Positions 1-20,304 of a stretch of 64,000 bases of DNA are shown in pieces; the first letter of the stretch is position 1; each line of letters opens with the position of its first letter. The notes below the pieces were generated by a model. It did not search any database. It worked only from the letters and a program-made list of their open reading frames with translations, and was not told the DNA's origin. The translations under genes and the position numbers were made by a program. The DNA comes from Narthecium ossifragum (Eukaryota > Streptophyta > Magnoliopsida > Dioscoreales > Nartheciaceae), in assembly GCA_963920575.1 (NCBI GenBank), contig OY986974.1, positions 19,324,795 to 19,388,794 of the forward strand, given 5' to 3'.

Positions 1-189
1 TCTGTTGAACCTTTGCAGAAATAGTTGCAGATAAGAAGGCAAGCTTTGAGAACCAAATACATAATTGCATTTCCTCTTGAATTCTTTCAACTAGGGACTA
101 AACCCCACACAACTGCTCCAACAAGTATACAGAATCAAAAAGCAGTACTCAGTTACCCTATATTCTACAGAAAACCCAAAATTTTGTTG

Positions 190-2698
190 CTCCAACACTT
201 TTCTTCAGGAGCAACTTCATTTAATGCAGAAATAGTTGCCACCGACTTCATTGAAAAATGCCTGCTCATCTCGCTTCTTGTATCAGAGTGGACATCAGAA
301 TGGCTCTTCTCCTTGTAATTTTTGATCCTGCCCTCGTGCACTACAAGGCGACCTTAGGGGTCAATCTCCAGCTCTTCGTCAAATTCAGGCTTCCTTTTAA
401 GGCGAGCATTCGAATAGAGAGATGATCTTGTTCTTTGCCGATCCAGCAAGTCAAACGGATCTTCTGATTCATCAGACAGATCTTCAGGTAAGTTCTTCAA
501 TAACTTACGAGACCGCGTCGACCTATGCAGAAAGCAATCAGGCAAAAGGGACAATTAGCAACCAGAAGTAAGGAGCTCCAGATCTTGTATGTTAACGACA
601 AACATACTTATAAGTTTTCCATGAATTTGCTATCAAATGTCTGGAGGAAAAAACAAAGAATAGTGAAGAAAACAAATAATAGGGTTATGTACCTTAGGGA
701 AGCAGCTTTTGAGCCAGGAAGGAAGGAAGCTTTGTTCCGCCAACCAGAACTTTTGTTTCCGTCCATGTACTGTGGATCACTAGCATCATCACCATCCTCA
801 TCTCCATAATCAGAGAAGATACGAGTATGATTCCATCTACTTTGCCTATACAAAAGGGGAACGAATCAACAAACTCATTGAGATACAGATAAATGGAAAC
901 AAGGAAATGGTTCAAAGAATCTGTCAGGCGATTTAAATATTCAATTCTATCATATAATAATTCCGAATGAATAAAATGGTCTTAAAAGGAATAGCTTGAA
1001 TTTTTGAAACGCCATATGAAAAACAAAGTGCACGTTCAGGTAACTTCAATTCACCTGAACTCACCTAAGCAGGACAAAATGGGTGATGCTTTGTGTCTTA
1101 TTAAGGCCCTTGCCTCAGCCAACTCATGGGATTGGTCAAAATGACAGCCATAAACTATCACCAAACTTGGTTGAGCTTTATTAAGGAGAAAAGAACTCTT
1201 AAAGTGACTTATCCTTATCATTTTGTGAAAACAATTTGAGCATACAAGATCATTTAATAATTAGACCATCTCTATCAACTTGATAAAAATGAGGAGAAAA
1301 AGAAAAGCAAAGAAACATCACACAAGCAAATTATTTCATACACTAGCAATTGGGTTAGTCTCAAACCTGGAGATAGTTGTTTTTGAGTGAAGCGATTCAT
1401 TATCCTCCTCAGATTTTGCTTTTCGTTCCTTTCTCTCCTTGATCTGTCACATTGGGCGATTAACAAAATACTCTAAGATTAGAAACCGATTGCAATAAAA
1501 CTAGAAATTTACCTACCTTCCTTATGTTGGTCAGCAGTTTCATGTGTTCTTCAGGCATTACAGCTTTTACCTAAACCACATTTCCTCACAAGCATTTCTA
1601 GAAGCAATTTAACCTGAAAATGTAAATCAAATTAGGCATAAATAGCACACAACATAAGATCTGCAAAATTTTGCTATTTGTTTCTCTTCCTCTCAAGAAT
1701 CAAGAATACACAGGTCTACCAAGAAGGCAAGAACAATTAGCATATCCAAAACCAAAAGGAAAACAATCTCTTCTTTAAAAAGTGACAACAATCACGTCCA
1801 AACAGCTTCATGCTTCCAAATTCACAATTGAAATCTGAGCCAGTAGCCTTTTGCAACTAGCTTACATCAAAACCCTTAGGATAAGCAATTTGGTTACAGG
1901 TGGATCATACACAGGAGGAACCAAGAAATGTTAATTATAACAGCTTAGTCAGCTTACTATGAACCAATTAGAATTCAGGGTCCTCGATATAAAAAGTTTC
2001 AGGGAAGGAACCATATCAAATAAACTAAACTACCACACTATAGAACCACTTCATATTAACAAATGGCAAAAGTTTAATCAAGAAATCTAGCTAAACATTT
2101 GAAGAAAAGGTATTTTCGACTGATTGCCCCAACATTAATGGTCTTACGCATATCATCAAACAACACTATGACAACAGAAGCCACGACAAACTATTCAAAA
2201 CTGCATGCTTTGTATTGAGATGAATAATAGTAAGAAAACTTCCAATATCAGTAGAATGAAACTTAGAAGAAAAAGTTCAAAGAACAGATGAAATCAAAAA
2301 AGAAAAATACTTTGGCTTTAAAGTGGTTCTTAGTGTCATCTTGCCACTTCATCAATCCTTCGACCATCCCCTTTAGATGCACATGCAATTTGTCTGCTTG
2401 GGATTTTGCCACCAATACCTTCATTAGGCCTAAATTGGCCTGCATCAAGGTGATAGAATGCATTCAGTTGATAAGTAAACAAAACTTGAGAAACTGTAAC
2501 AGAATCAACACAAAAAATTATGCATGGAAAGTGTACCTTGACCACTTAACGGTTTTGTCTTTGTATAAGCAGGAATGCAGAAGGAAGCAAGTTATAAGCT
2601 GCTCCAATAAGATCTGAGAACTCATATGCCAAGCGAGCAAGCCCCTTCACTGCTGCACTGATCATATGAGGTGTTTCCCCAGCCAGGCCTCCGGCAAC
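190..2698 (-). pseudogene. Decayed RRP12-like gene (3' part)
   Basis: RRP12-like proteins are nucleolar ARM-repeat factors for export and maturation of pre-ribosomes. Reading the minus strand, five consecutive exons plus a sixth, 3' exon match the family from memory and keep GT/AG borders: 2698-2537 (starts VAGGLAGETPHMISAAVKGL), 2439-2311 (ANLGLMKVLVAKSQ), 1613-1517 (MPEEHMKLLTNIRK), 1443-1367 (IKERKERKAKSEEDNES), 845-693 (NHTRIFSDYGDEDGDD), and 522 onward (DPFDLLDRQRTRSSL). Three lesions break it: TAA at 2546-2548 where Glu is expected, a frame change near 1570 inside the third exon (about five bases missing), and TAA at 354-356 after EELEIDP, with the frame then reading on through GRLVVHEGRIKNYKEKS. 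The N-terminal two thirds is missing upstream of 2698. Exon calls are seen directly; family assignment is from memory but several long motifs agree. Confidence 0.8.
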
Positions 2699-2746
2699 CT
2701 GACAAACATTTGAATACATTCAGCACACTTGTGAAAAAACTCTAAC

Positions 2747-3366
2747 CTGCTTTTCCTGTCTGAATCAGGATTCGATGCCAAATCAAGGTCAGCTCCAATG
2801 GATCTACTATCATCAACAAAGGCCATGTCAACCGTCGAAGTCAGGTTGGAGAGAGAGAGAGAATGCAAGGCACCGGATTTGGGGGTGAGAGGTGGTCGGG
2901 ATGGTCGGGGGCGTCGGGGGAGGGGGGCAGTGGGAAGAGAGAGGGAGAGAATGAGAGAGAGAGAGAGAGAGAGGTCGGGCACCGAGAGACCGCCAAAACA
3001 AAGACCAAACCTTGCGTGGATGCCGGAGGAGGAGAAGCGTGGTGGGGGGAGGGAAGGAGAGAGAGAGATCGCCGCGCCGGGGAGAGAGAGGGACGAGAGG
3101 TCGGGGAGGGGTATAGGGATTTTGAAACATACCGCCAAATCTTGCGCGGATGCCGGAGGAGGAGAAGCGCACGGATGCCGGCGGAGGATGCCGGAGGACG
3201 AGCCGGAGCCGGCGCCACCGTCGGAGAGAGAGGGACGAGAGATCGGGACCCGGGGAGGGAGGGAGAGAGAGTGAAAAATTAAACGCGCGCCCAATTTCTC
3301 TCCCCCCGTATGCTTATAATCTCGTTTTGGTTGGGAGGGACACGTGGCGCGCTCTGATTGGGCCAT
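2747..3366 (-). promoter_or_regulatory. CT-rich leader and promoter-like segment
   Basis: On the minus strand this is a CT-dinucleotide-rich tract (GA-rich on plus, 2850-3280) ending at an ATG (2826-2824) that opens a short exon-like reading MAFVDDSRSIGADLDL up to an AG|GT at 2747. Upstream, 3341-3348 holds a G-box/ABRE-type CACGTGGC, and an ATTGG (CCAAT on minus) lies near 3357. This resembles a plant 5'-UTR plus promoter. The next RRP12 exon is only 48 bases away and out of phase, so a working transcript through both is unlikely. Open frames of more than 100 codons on both strands here are low-complexity Ser/Leu/Pro or Arg/Glu/Gly readings and are not called as genes. Confidence 0.35.
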
Positions 3367-3724
3367 GTGGTGTGACCCTTGTAAGACCCTTGCAAGACCC
3401 TTGGTTGTAGCAAAATTCCAATGTGAAAGGATACTGGTTGCTTAAGCTGTTGTTTACTTCTGATTTACGTTTATATGCATCCAATTTTTCCATTGCTACA
3501 TGACTATCCCTTATCTGATTAGCACTCATTCAAATATGTTTGATATGAGCTTTTGGAATGACATTTGTTTCCTTTAAATATAGCTCTTGTAATATACCTT
3601 CTAGCTTTGAAGTTACAGATTATAACCATTGGAGGCCATAAAAGCTAAAGTCTTCAAAAGCATCATATCAAACACATGGAGGGAGCAATCCATATTGGAT
3701 CTAAACATATACGAAAGACACATC

Positions 3725-3897
3725 CGAACCGAAATTTTTTAAAAGAACCGAACCCGAACCGAAACCCGAAATTTTCATACATACCAGAACCGAACCGAAC
3801 CGAACCGAAAAACCGAAAAAACCAAACCGAATGGACCGAACTAATTCGGTTCGGTTCGGATCTTCGGGTTCGGTTCGGTTCTGCTCACCCCTGGGCA
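3725..3897. repeat. CCGAA/TTCGG fold-back repeat
   Basis: The left half is built of CCGAACCGAA-type units and the right half of TTCGGTTCGG units, so the segment folds on itself around 3840. The right end reads, on minus, CAGGGGTGAGCAGAACCG, similar to hAT-type termini seen in plants. A matching left terminus was not found, so it may be one end of a decayed MITE or a simple repeat. Nothing gene-like is seen between 3421 and 3724. Confidence 0.6.
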
Positions 3898-4316
3898 TAA
3901 GTTCATAAGTTCATAAGTTCTATAAAGACCTGGCACATCATGAAATCACTACCCACGAACATAATGCAAGTGCCAGGGTGTTCGCCAATGCAAACATTTC
4001 AGAGCTGGATTATGTTTTTATTTGTCGATATAAAGTTCAATACTGATGAAAGTAATAAAACATAGACAAAGCCATGAATTTACTAAAACCGAGAAACCTC
4101 GTGACACGATTTATCTGAATAGAAGTTCAGATGGATAAAAGAACAGAGGGGAACAGAAAAGGGTTATTAGCTTAGCCGACTCACCCGCGTCTCGTCGCGG
4201 AGGAGGGGCCCGACGCGGGCGTCGATGCACCAACCAGAGGGAAAGAAAAGGAGGAAGGCGCGGACGAACGGTTGAGGCAACCGCGATCTCCTCCACCGAG
4301 TAACGCCACGTACGCG
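3898..4316. other. No recognisable gene
   Basis: Unique-looking sequence between the CCGAA repeat and the duplicated GST upstream block. A GC-rich stretch at 4170-4320 has no convincing exon. Homology with the upstream regions of the other two GST copies starts at about 4317. Confidence 0.4.
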
Positions 4317-13483
<9,167 letters not shown>

Positions 13484-13805
13484 AGATCGTCAACCTAGTT
13501 TGATGCTGCTGGTGCTCCTTCCAGAGTTGGAGAGTATCACAATCGAACTTATGATAGGAAATGTGTGCTTGGCCTAATAATATTTTTTTTTCTAGGTTAT
13601 CAGGGCTGTGTTGTTTAGTTGTTTGGGGAGAGGACTGATGTGTGGATTGTGATGTTTTGTGGTTGGTGTGAATGTTGGTAGTATTATTCAATAATTCCAT
13701 ATCGTTGGCGGTTCACAAAAATTGGTGCTTAGCATATACACTCTAATTGGATTGCTTCATCTGATTTGTGTGGTTGTAGTTGTAAGGATGGATGTTTTCT
13801 TGTGT
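13484..13805 (+). terminator. GST copy 1 3'-UTR and flank
   Basis: The 3' flank is conserved in all three GST copies. It includes TGTGCTTGGCCTAATAA, a plausible near-upstream poly(A) element, at 13564-13580. Homology with copy 2 continues to about 13805, where the sequences diverge at an insertion. Confidence 0.6.
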
Positions 13806-14064
13806 AAAACGAATTACTCGGAGTCTATCACGGTGTTCGTCCGAAGGGCTAATCACGGGTGGGTCGCTGGATGAAAACATCCGTGCTGGACCTCTATTCA
13901 AGCCCTGTCACCCACTGAGCCCAGGTCTGATGTCAATCCGCACACTTGGGCCTAAGTCTGGTCAGGCCCATGAGCTAAAACGATGAAAGAAACCTTGCTA
14001 GACGACTAAATCGTTCCCTTCTCTTCCCTCCACTCGTCTAGCCGTGCGAGGAAAGGGGACGTCG

Positions 14065-14380
14065 ATGCCGCTGCCGGATGTTGGAGGAGGGGATGTTAAC
14101 AACTGGCAGTGGGACAACGCCGCCGTCGGAGCCATCGCGGGGTTCGCTACCGTCGCCGCTCTCCATCTCCTCGACGTAGTCCGCACCAGGTTCCAATGTC
14201 TCTCTCTTTCCTTCTATCTATCCATCCATCTATCTTTATTTCTACCCAAGAATGTTCGGTTAATGAAACCAATTTGTCCGGATTGATTTGTTTCTGCAGT
14301 GAGCGATGGAAGACTGTCGAGCCTGCCTTCCGTCCTACAAGAACACGGGCCACGCCATTTACACCATAGCGCGCTTGGAG
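14065..14380 (+). pseudogene. Fragment of folate transporter 1-like carrier gene
   Basis: The first exon-like stretch, from ATG 14065, reads the start of a mitochondrial-carrier-family protein of the plastid folate transporter (FOLT1) type: NWQWDNAAVGAIAGFATVAA then LDVVRTRFQ, where the family has HPLDVVRTRFQ. A second exon, after an AG at about 14300, reads SDGRLSSLPSYKNTGHAIY then TIARLE. The exon joint needs a weak GT donor after TTCCAAT. No third exon follows before 14755, so only the first two of the expected exons are present. This is a captured or truncated fragment. It sits in about 950 bases present after copy 1 but not after GST copy 2. Confidence 0.72.
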
Positions 14381-14759
14381 GTTCTCTTCCTTCTTTCAAC
14401 CCTTATGTGGTGAAATCAATTGATTTGTTGAAGTTTTGGACAAATATATATCATCATCAATAGCTTTATATGTCCAAAAGGCACTCATTGGCATCCATTC
14501 GATATCCTGTTTTTCTGAGGCCACGAAAAGATGAGGTTGGAAGGTTCAGGGGAACCATGATATCAGAACAATCATAAAAGGGAAACCAATTTGTGCTAGT
14601 TATTGAAACACACTCACGAGGATTCTATTTGTAGGAAACCCACTCAAATAATTACTCTTTCAGAGTAATTATTTACTGACAATATTGGTGGGAAAAAAAG
14701 TCTATTCTGTCAATTTATGATGTCTTTGCAGTTCGAATTTGGTAATTCAGCCATGTCAT

Positions 14760-17700
14760 TTTTTTAGGTAGAGTGCATCGCACTGCCTAATGCTTGACGC
14801 AGTGGAAGCTGTATAAAGACTTGGATTAACAAATGCTAAATCCAAGATGTCTGGATTCCACCAGGAAAAGAGAAGAGCTCTCTTTAAAATAATGCAAAAA
14901 GTCACGGCTGAAAGTAAAAAAAAAGGTCTCCAAAAGCTAATAGATGCCTTTGTATAGGCCAACTTAACCCCAGCTCTTTTGGCATCATATTACCTAAATA
15001 CCATGAAAATAAAATAACGATAAAATAAAACAAAAAAAAAAAAAATCAAGTTACTACTCCTGTCTTCAAGTCTTATTTCCTAGCCTTCTTGCAATCGAGA
15101 CGCAATGGATATTTCAAGGCTACCTGGTTCTGCATCAGTCCCCTCCACATAAAAAGAACTCGCCCTAGAGTTAATGTCTAGATATAAAACTTCTTCCTGT
15201 GCATGATACTCATGCAAATTTGCAATATTGAATGTCGTCGAAATTCCCATATCTGCTGGCAAATCAATAACATAGGCAATGTTGTTGATTTTTTTCCAAA
15301 ACTCTGTAAGGACCATACATCTTTGGCTTGAGCTTGTTGTAAGTCCCAGCTGGAAACCTCTCTTTGCATAGAAACACCATCACCATATCTCCCTCTTGAA
15401 ACTCTTTGTGCCGACGATGCTTATCTGCCCCTGCCTTATATTTAGCATGACTCTTCTCCAGCTTATGCTTGAATAGTCTGCAATTTGTTTGCCATGTTCG
15501 TTGCTACCTTACCTTTTTCTTCTATTTTTGGTAGGCGTGCTAAATCCAATGCGTGTCTTGGTTGCTTCAAGTATACCAACGAGAAGGGTGATTTACCTGT
15601 ACTACTATGAGTTGCATTGTTGTTTGCAAACTCAGCTTGTGGTAAGGCATGAGCCCATTGTTTTGGCTTGTATCCACATATATATGCTACTAATCAAATT
15701 GTCCAGTGTTCTGTTCACCACTTCAGTTTATCCATCTGTTTGTGGGTGTGCAGTACTACTAAACTTCAAAGAAGTATCAAACATTTTCCACATAGTATGC
15801 CAAAAATGACTTACAGATTTAGAATCTCTATCAGAAGTAATTGATTGTGGAACACCATGCAGCCTGACAACCTCTCGTAAGAACTTTCTTGCAATATGGG
15901 AGGCATATGATGTCTTCCTATAAGGAATGAAGTGCGCCATTTTTGAGAACATGTCCACCACAACAAAAACAAAGTCCACTCCTCGCTGTGTACCAGGTAG
16001 ACCTAACACAAAATCCATAGATAAGTCCTCCCTAATGTCATTAGGAATAGGCATAGTAGTATAAAGACCTGTATTTTGTGCTTGGGCCTTTGAAATCTAA
16101 CACATATAACACTTTCTCACTAATTTTCCTACATCTCTCTTCAATTGAGGCCAATAGTACCTCTCTTGCAACAAAGTAATCGTCTGATCTCTTCCCAAAT
16201 GACTTCTAAGACCACACCCATGCAAATCTCGAATAAGCTTTTCTCTCAAAGAAACTCTTTGAATGCATAATTGATTGCCACTAAAGAGATATCAGGCATA
16301 AAGATGGAACTCTTCTGTAGGTTGACTTGCCAAGCATTTTCCCGCATAACTTTAATTTTACATCTTCTGCATATAATTCCTTCAAGCATTCAAACCCCAC
16401 TACCTCTTGGGTCATAGTGACAAGCAATGTAGCTCTACAACTCAAAGCATCGGCCACCCGAGTAAGAGCTCCTGACCTATGCCGAATAACAAACGAAAAT
16501 TTTTGCAAAAAGGTGGACCATTGAGTATGCATATAACTCAAGTGTTTTTGACTATTAAAAAACTTCAATGCTTGGTAATCAGTACACAAAATAAATTCCT
16601 TTTGCACTAAGCAATGTTCCCAATGCTTCAAAGCAACTGCATAGAACTCTTGGTCATAGACCACTTTTTCCTTGCACAATTAAGTTTCTTGATGAAAAAG
16701 GCAACTCGCCTTCCATCTTGAGAAAAGACAGCTCCAACTCCTATACCACAAGCATTACACTCTACATCAAAGAGCTTGTCAAAACTTCGTAAAGCCAACT
16801 CAGGTGTAGTGCATAACTTTTCTTTAATCGAAGAAAAACTCTTCTATGCTTCATCTCCCCATTTAAATCTTCCTTTTTTCAAACATTCAATAATATGGGC
16901 AGCAATAGAACTCAAGTTTCTAATAAATCTTCTATAGAATGTTGCTAATCCATGGAAGCTACGTACCTCTGTTATGGTTTTGGGAGTAGGCCACTCACAA
17001 ATGGCCTTCACCCTTTCCTTATCCACATGAATTCCATCAGAGCTCACCACATAACCCAAAAACAACAAGCTGCTAGTCAAGAAACTACACTTCTTCAAGT
17101 TAATAAATAACTTGTTCTTTACCAACACTGTCAACACTTCTCTTAGGTGATGCATATGCTCCATCTCATCTTTTCTATAAATTAAGATATCATTGAAATA
17201 AACACCGAAAAACTTCTCGATAAAAGGTTTTAATACCTGATTCATTAGCCACGTGAACGTACTCTATGCATTTGACAACCCGAACGGCATGACCATCCAT
17301 TCATACAAGCCTTGGTTTTAAAAGCAGTCTTCCACTCATCTCCCGCCCATATTATGATTTGATGGTATCCACTCAAATCAATTTTAGGAAATAATTTTGA
17401 TTCTGCAAACATATCCAACATGTCATCCAAGTGAGGTATAGGAAATCTATATCTCACTAAAATTTTATTTATAACTCGGATGTATGCGCACATACGCCAG
17501 CTACCATCTTTCTTTGGTGTCAACAATGCCGGCCGGGTTTGCACAAGGGCTCATACTTTCACGAATAAATCCCTTCTTTAGTAGCTCTTCTATATTTTTC
17601 CTCAAGTTTTCACTCTCCTTCGGGCTCATGCGATAATGAGGCAGGTTTGATACGCTTGCTCTAGGTACCAAATCTATATGGTGCTGGATATCTTTCATAG

Positions 17701-17960
17701 GTGAAAATTCGTTGGGTAAATCTTCTGTGATGAACTCCCCGAAATAAAATAACGATAAAATATAACTAAAAAAATAAATTAAGTTACTTGTACCGTCTTC
17801 AAGTCTTATTTCTTAGCCTTCTTGTAATCCAAACGCGGTAGATATTCCGAAGCTACCTGTTCTGCATCAATGCTAAATTGTGTATCAACATTCAATTTTG
17901 CAATAAATAAGGCGGCATCAGACGCTTGATGAAATAGTGCATCAAGTGATGCTCGATGCA
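14760..17960 (-). mobile_element. Decayed Ty3/gypsy element A
   Basis: The order on the minus strand is RT, RNase H, integrase, C-terminal domain, i.e. Ty3/gypsy order. The non-coding end at 15010-15120 (CTTCAAGTCTTATTTC and surrounds) recurs as a direct repeat at 17750-17860, presumably remnants of the ends. The same relic follows GST copy 2 at 40880-42150 and a piece lies at 53786-54350. Gag and intact LTRs were not recognised. Confidence 0.75.
15080..17698 (-). pseudogene. Gypsy element A pol remnants
   Basis: Segments in order on the minus strand: RT N-terminus (17698-17501, [20 protein letters not shown]); RT palm (17544-17245, [27 protein letters not shown]); the catalytic region 17245-16844, where the usual YxDD appears as YFNDILIY (Asp to Asn); RNase H (16679-16281, [26 protein letters not shown]); integrase core (16054-15728, [37 protein letters not shown]); and a C-terminal piece (15316-15080, [16 protein letters not shown]). 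Frames change between segments and several joints are stops. The coding potential is dead. Confidence 0.85.
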
Positions 17961-18994
17961 GAAAATTAAACAACCCTTAATGTATCAACTGATCTGGTGA
18001 TTCCAAAGATGTCGATTCTGGTTTTTGGAGCTATATTTTATATTTTTATGATGAGTTTATTGATCTTAGTTTTCTGGCTTTTGGTTGTGCGATAGTGAAA
18101 GGATGCGAGCCCAATTATGATCGTTTCATACCTTAGTGTCAAGTAAAATTGGATCATCAGATTTGATGCATCATCAAGAAACATTTGCATTAGTGAGCAG
18201 AATCTGACTTTTTTTGTCATTTAGATTTGACCAATTAAGAGATATATAAGAGCTCGATGAATCGGTTGCATCAAATATTAGTACTTACAAATCCAAACTG
18301 ATTATTTAAGTTGAATGGACAAATGGTTGAATTATGTTGATAGGCCTTTTTTTCCTGACAATCTTGTGAATAGAAAATGACATTGATCTGTTTATCAATG
18401 CATGGATCTCGAGGATTCGCTATTTGGGAAGTTAAGTTCTTTGCTATGTTGAAGGCTAAGTATAAGAGCACGACTAGTTGCACAAAGCTATTGGGAATAC
18501 TATCATTGCAAGAAACATAAAAAAGAGAAGCCCATTCCCAAATGTCATCCATTGCAGACACCTAAGGCCCTTTAGACACCTGAAAGGCTTTGGAAGGGGC
18601 TGAGGAGCAAATATCAAGGTGATCAACAATGGAGTAGATGTGTGGCTTTGTCAGTTGCAGAAATTTTCTGGGATGTGCAGTGGTCTTGGCTATTGAAAAG
18701 GGAGAGGACAGTGGGGAGAGGTCTGTTGGAGGTTGGGAGAGAGGGACGAGTGTATTTTTAAAATGTGTTGGATCCTATCTGATTGTGTCAGATCGTGTCC
18801 TACTTGCGTGACGTGATCTTATAACATTGGTTCCTGTTGGATCCTAAGCTATTGGATTGGGTTTAGGATATCTAATAACCATTTGGTTCGAAATCAATGT
18901 AGAAAAAATAGAATCCATGGCCCTTAGGCACTTCATGACATATTGTCATTTCATGGTTGGTAAGCTATACCTTGATAGTAGTTAGGACGTCTTC
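17961..18994. other. No recognisable gene
   Basis: AT-rich sequence between element A and the Tat element. Small open frames (for example minus 18561-18271) have no recognisable motif. This DNA continues after the Tat element at 33758, so it is the pre-insertion host sequence. Confidence 0.4.
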
Positions 18995-18999
18995 ATATG

Positions 19000-20266
19000 T
19001 GTTAACCAAAATAATGGCTAAATCATAAATGACGGACACGTAAGCAAAAGGTAATTATTAAATGGACGATAACTACATAATCTTATCGACCAGATGAAAC
19101 ATATCGACCAAATGAACGATAGAATCTATCGACCAAATGCACGATAAAATATCGACCAAATGAAACGATGGAATCTATCGACCAAAATGGACGATAGAAT
19201 TTTAACCAAATGGACGATATCGTCCATATGGCACCGTCATTTAAAGGATTATGGACGATCATCGCCCAAAAGTCATAATTGGACATGTTACTCAATTTTA
19301 TCGTCCAAAAGCAATTAACACGTGTGTCAAATATGGTTAAAAAACACATGCAGGTATGACGTGGACAAGAAACGATAAGTAAGCCAGCATAATCATGACG
19401 TATGCAATGAACGAGAATCAACCACGTGTACTCTCCAAACCAGACACGAACGTGGGAGAAGTTGTTACGGAGCAGTTCGCACACGATCTCCTCCTTCCAC
19501 GCCATCAACCCTCAAGGCGGGAGCAGTTATTCAGTTCCTTAGTATAAATAGCTTCTCTTCTCCACTGTAAACCCCCCCGACAATCTGTAACCTGCTCATA
19601 AGCATGGCTTTCGTTTCTTTTGTACCTGTAAGTTGATTAATAAAGCTTTCAGTTTGATTAATGGCGTCTCTTATTGCTTTCTTAGTATAATTTCGATAAT
19701 GTAGTCGTTTTAATCGTTTTCTCCTCTTTTCTTTCTGTTTTGTAGTTTTAGATTAATGGATTTGTTTCCGTTTCTGTTTTCTGTCCGTTTCTTTTCCATA
19801 GTTCAATTAAGTTAAATTAGTTATAAATAAGATTTAAATTAGTCTTTTAATTACTGTTTTCATAATTCATGATCATAGGAGTATTTTAAGATTAATTTTA
19901 GGTTTAATTAGTCCTTTTATTACTTTTCTTACAGTTTTCTTTACTGTTTTCTATTAGAGTAAGTTATTGCTTTCTTAGATTAAGTTAATCCATAGATTTA
20001 AATGCATTTCTTAGATTCAGTAATTTAAGTTGATCTTTATGCTTTATTTAATTTCGTAGTTTTAGATAACTTGAAGCTTTTCTTAAGTTAATCTTGATAA
20101 TTAGATTATTTAATTAGGTCTAATCTAGATTTCCATATTACTTGACATCTCTGGTTCATTAATTTGAAAGAGTAGAACTAAACTGCAATCGTTTGATACT
20201 TAAGTGTAGAATAGGATTTTGACTTTGACTATTTGACCGGTCAACGGTCGGATTTCCTCTCTAACA
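19000..20266 (+). repeat. 5' LTR of Tat element
   Basis: Starts TGTTAACCAAAATAATGG and ends CCTCTCTAACA. A TATA-like GTATAAATAGC lies at 19541-19551, followed by the U5-like T-rich part. Many ATCGACCAAATGGACGAT-type short repeats occur at 19080-19220. A minus-strand open frame (19508-19083) is also open in the other LTR but is not recognised as a protein. Confidence 0.93.
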
Positions 20267-20292
20267 TTTTTTGGCACGCCCAGTGGGACCTG
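20267..20292 (+). promoter_or_regulatory. Primer-binding-site region
   Basis: Directly after the 5' LTR the sequence is T-rich followed by TGGCACGCCCAGTGGGAC, the position and TGG start expected for a tRNA primer-binding site. The matching tRNA could not be named by eye. Confidence 0.5.
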
Positions 20293-20304
20293 TGTCAAGT
20301 CTTT

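Noticed and set aside
2798..3366. Long overlapping open frames on both strands (up to 234 codons)
   Set aside because: They are six-frame readings of GA/CT and GGAGGA repeats with no domain and no splice or codon-use support. Only the short MAFVDD exon-like end was kept as a remark.
19083..19508. 141-codon minus-strand open frame in the 5' LTR, also open for 135 codons in the 3' LTR (32587-32994)
   Set aside because: Conserved only because the two LTRs are nearly identical. It has no recognisable domain and overlaps the LTR promoter. Weak chance of being real.
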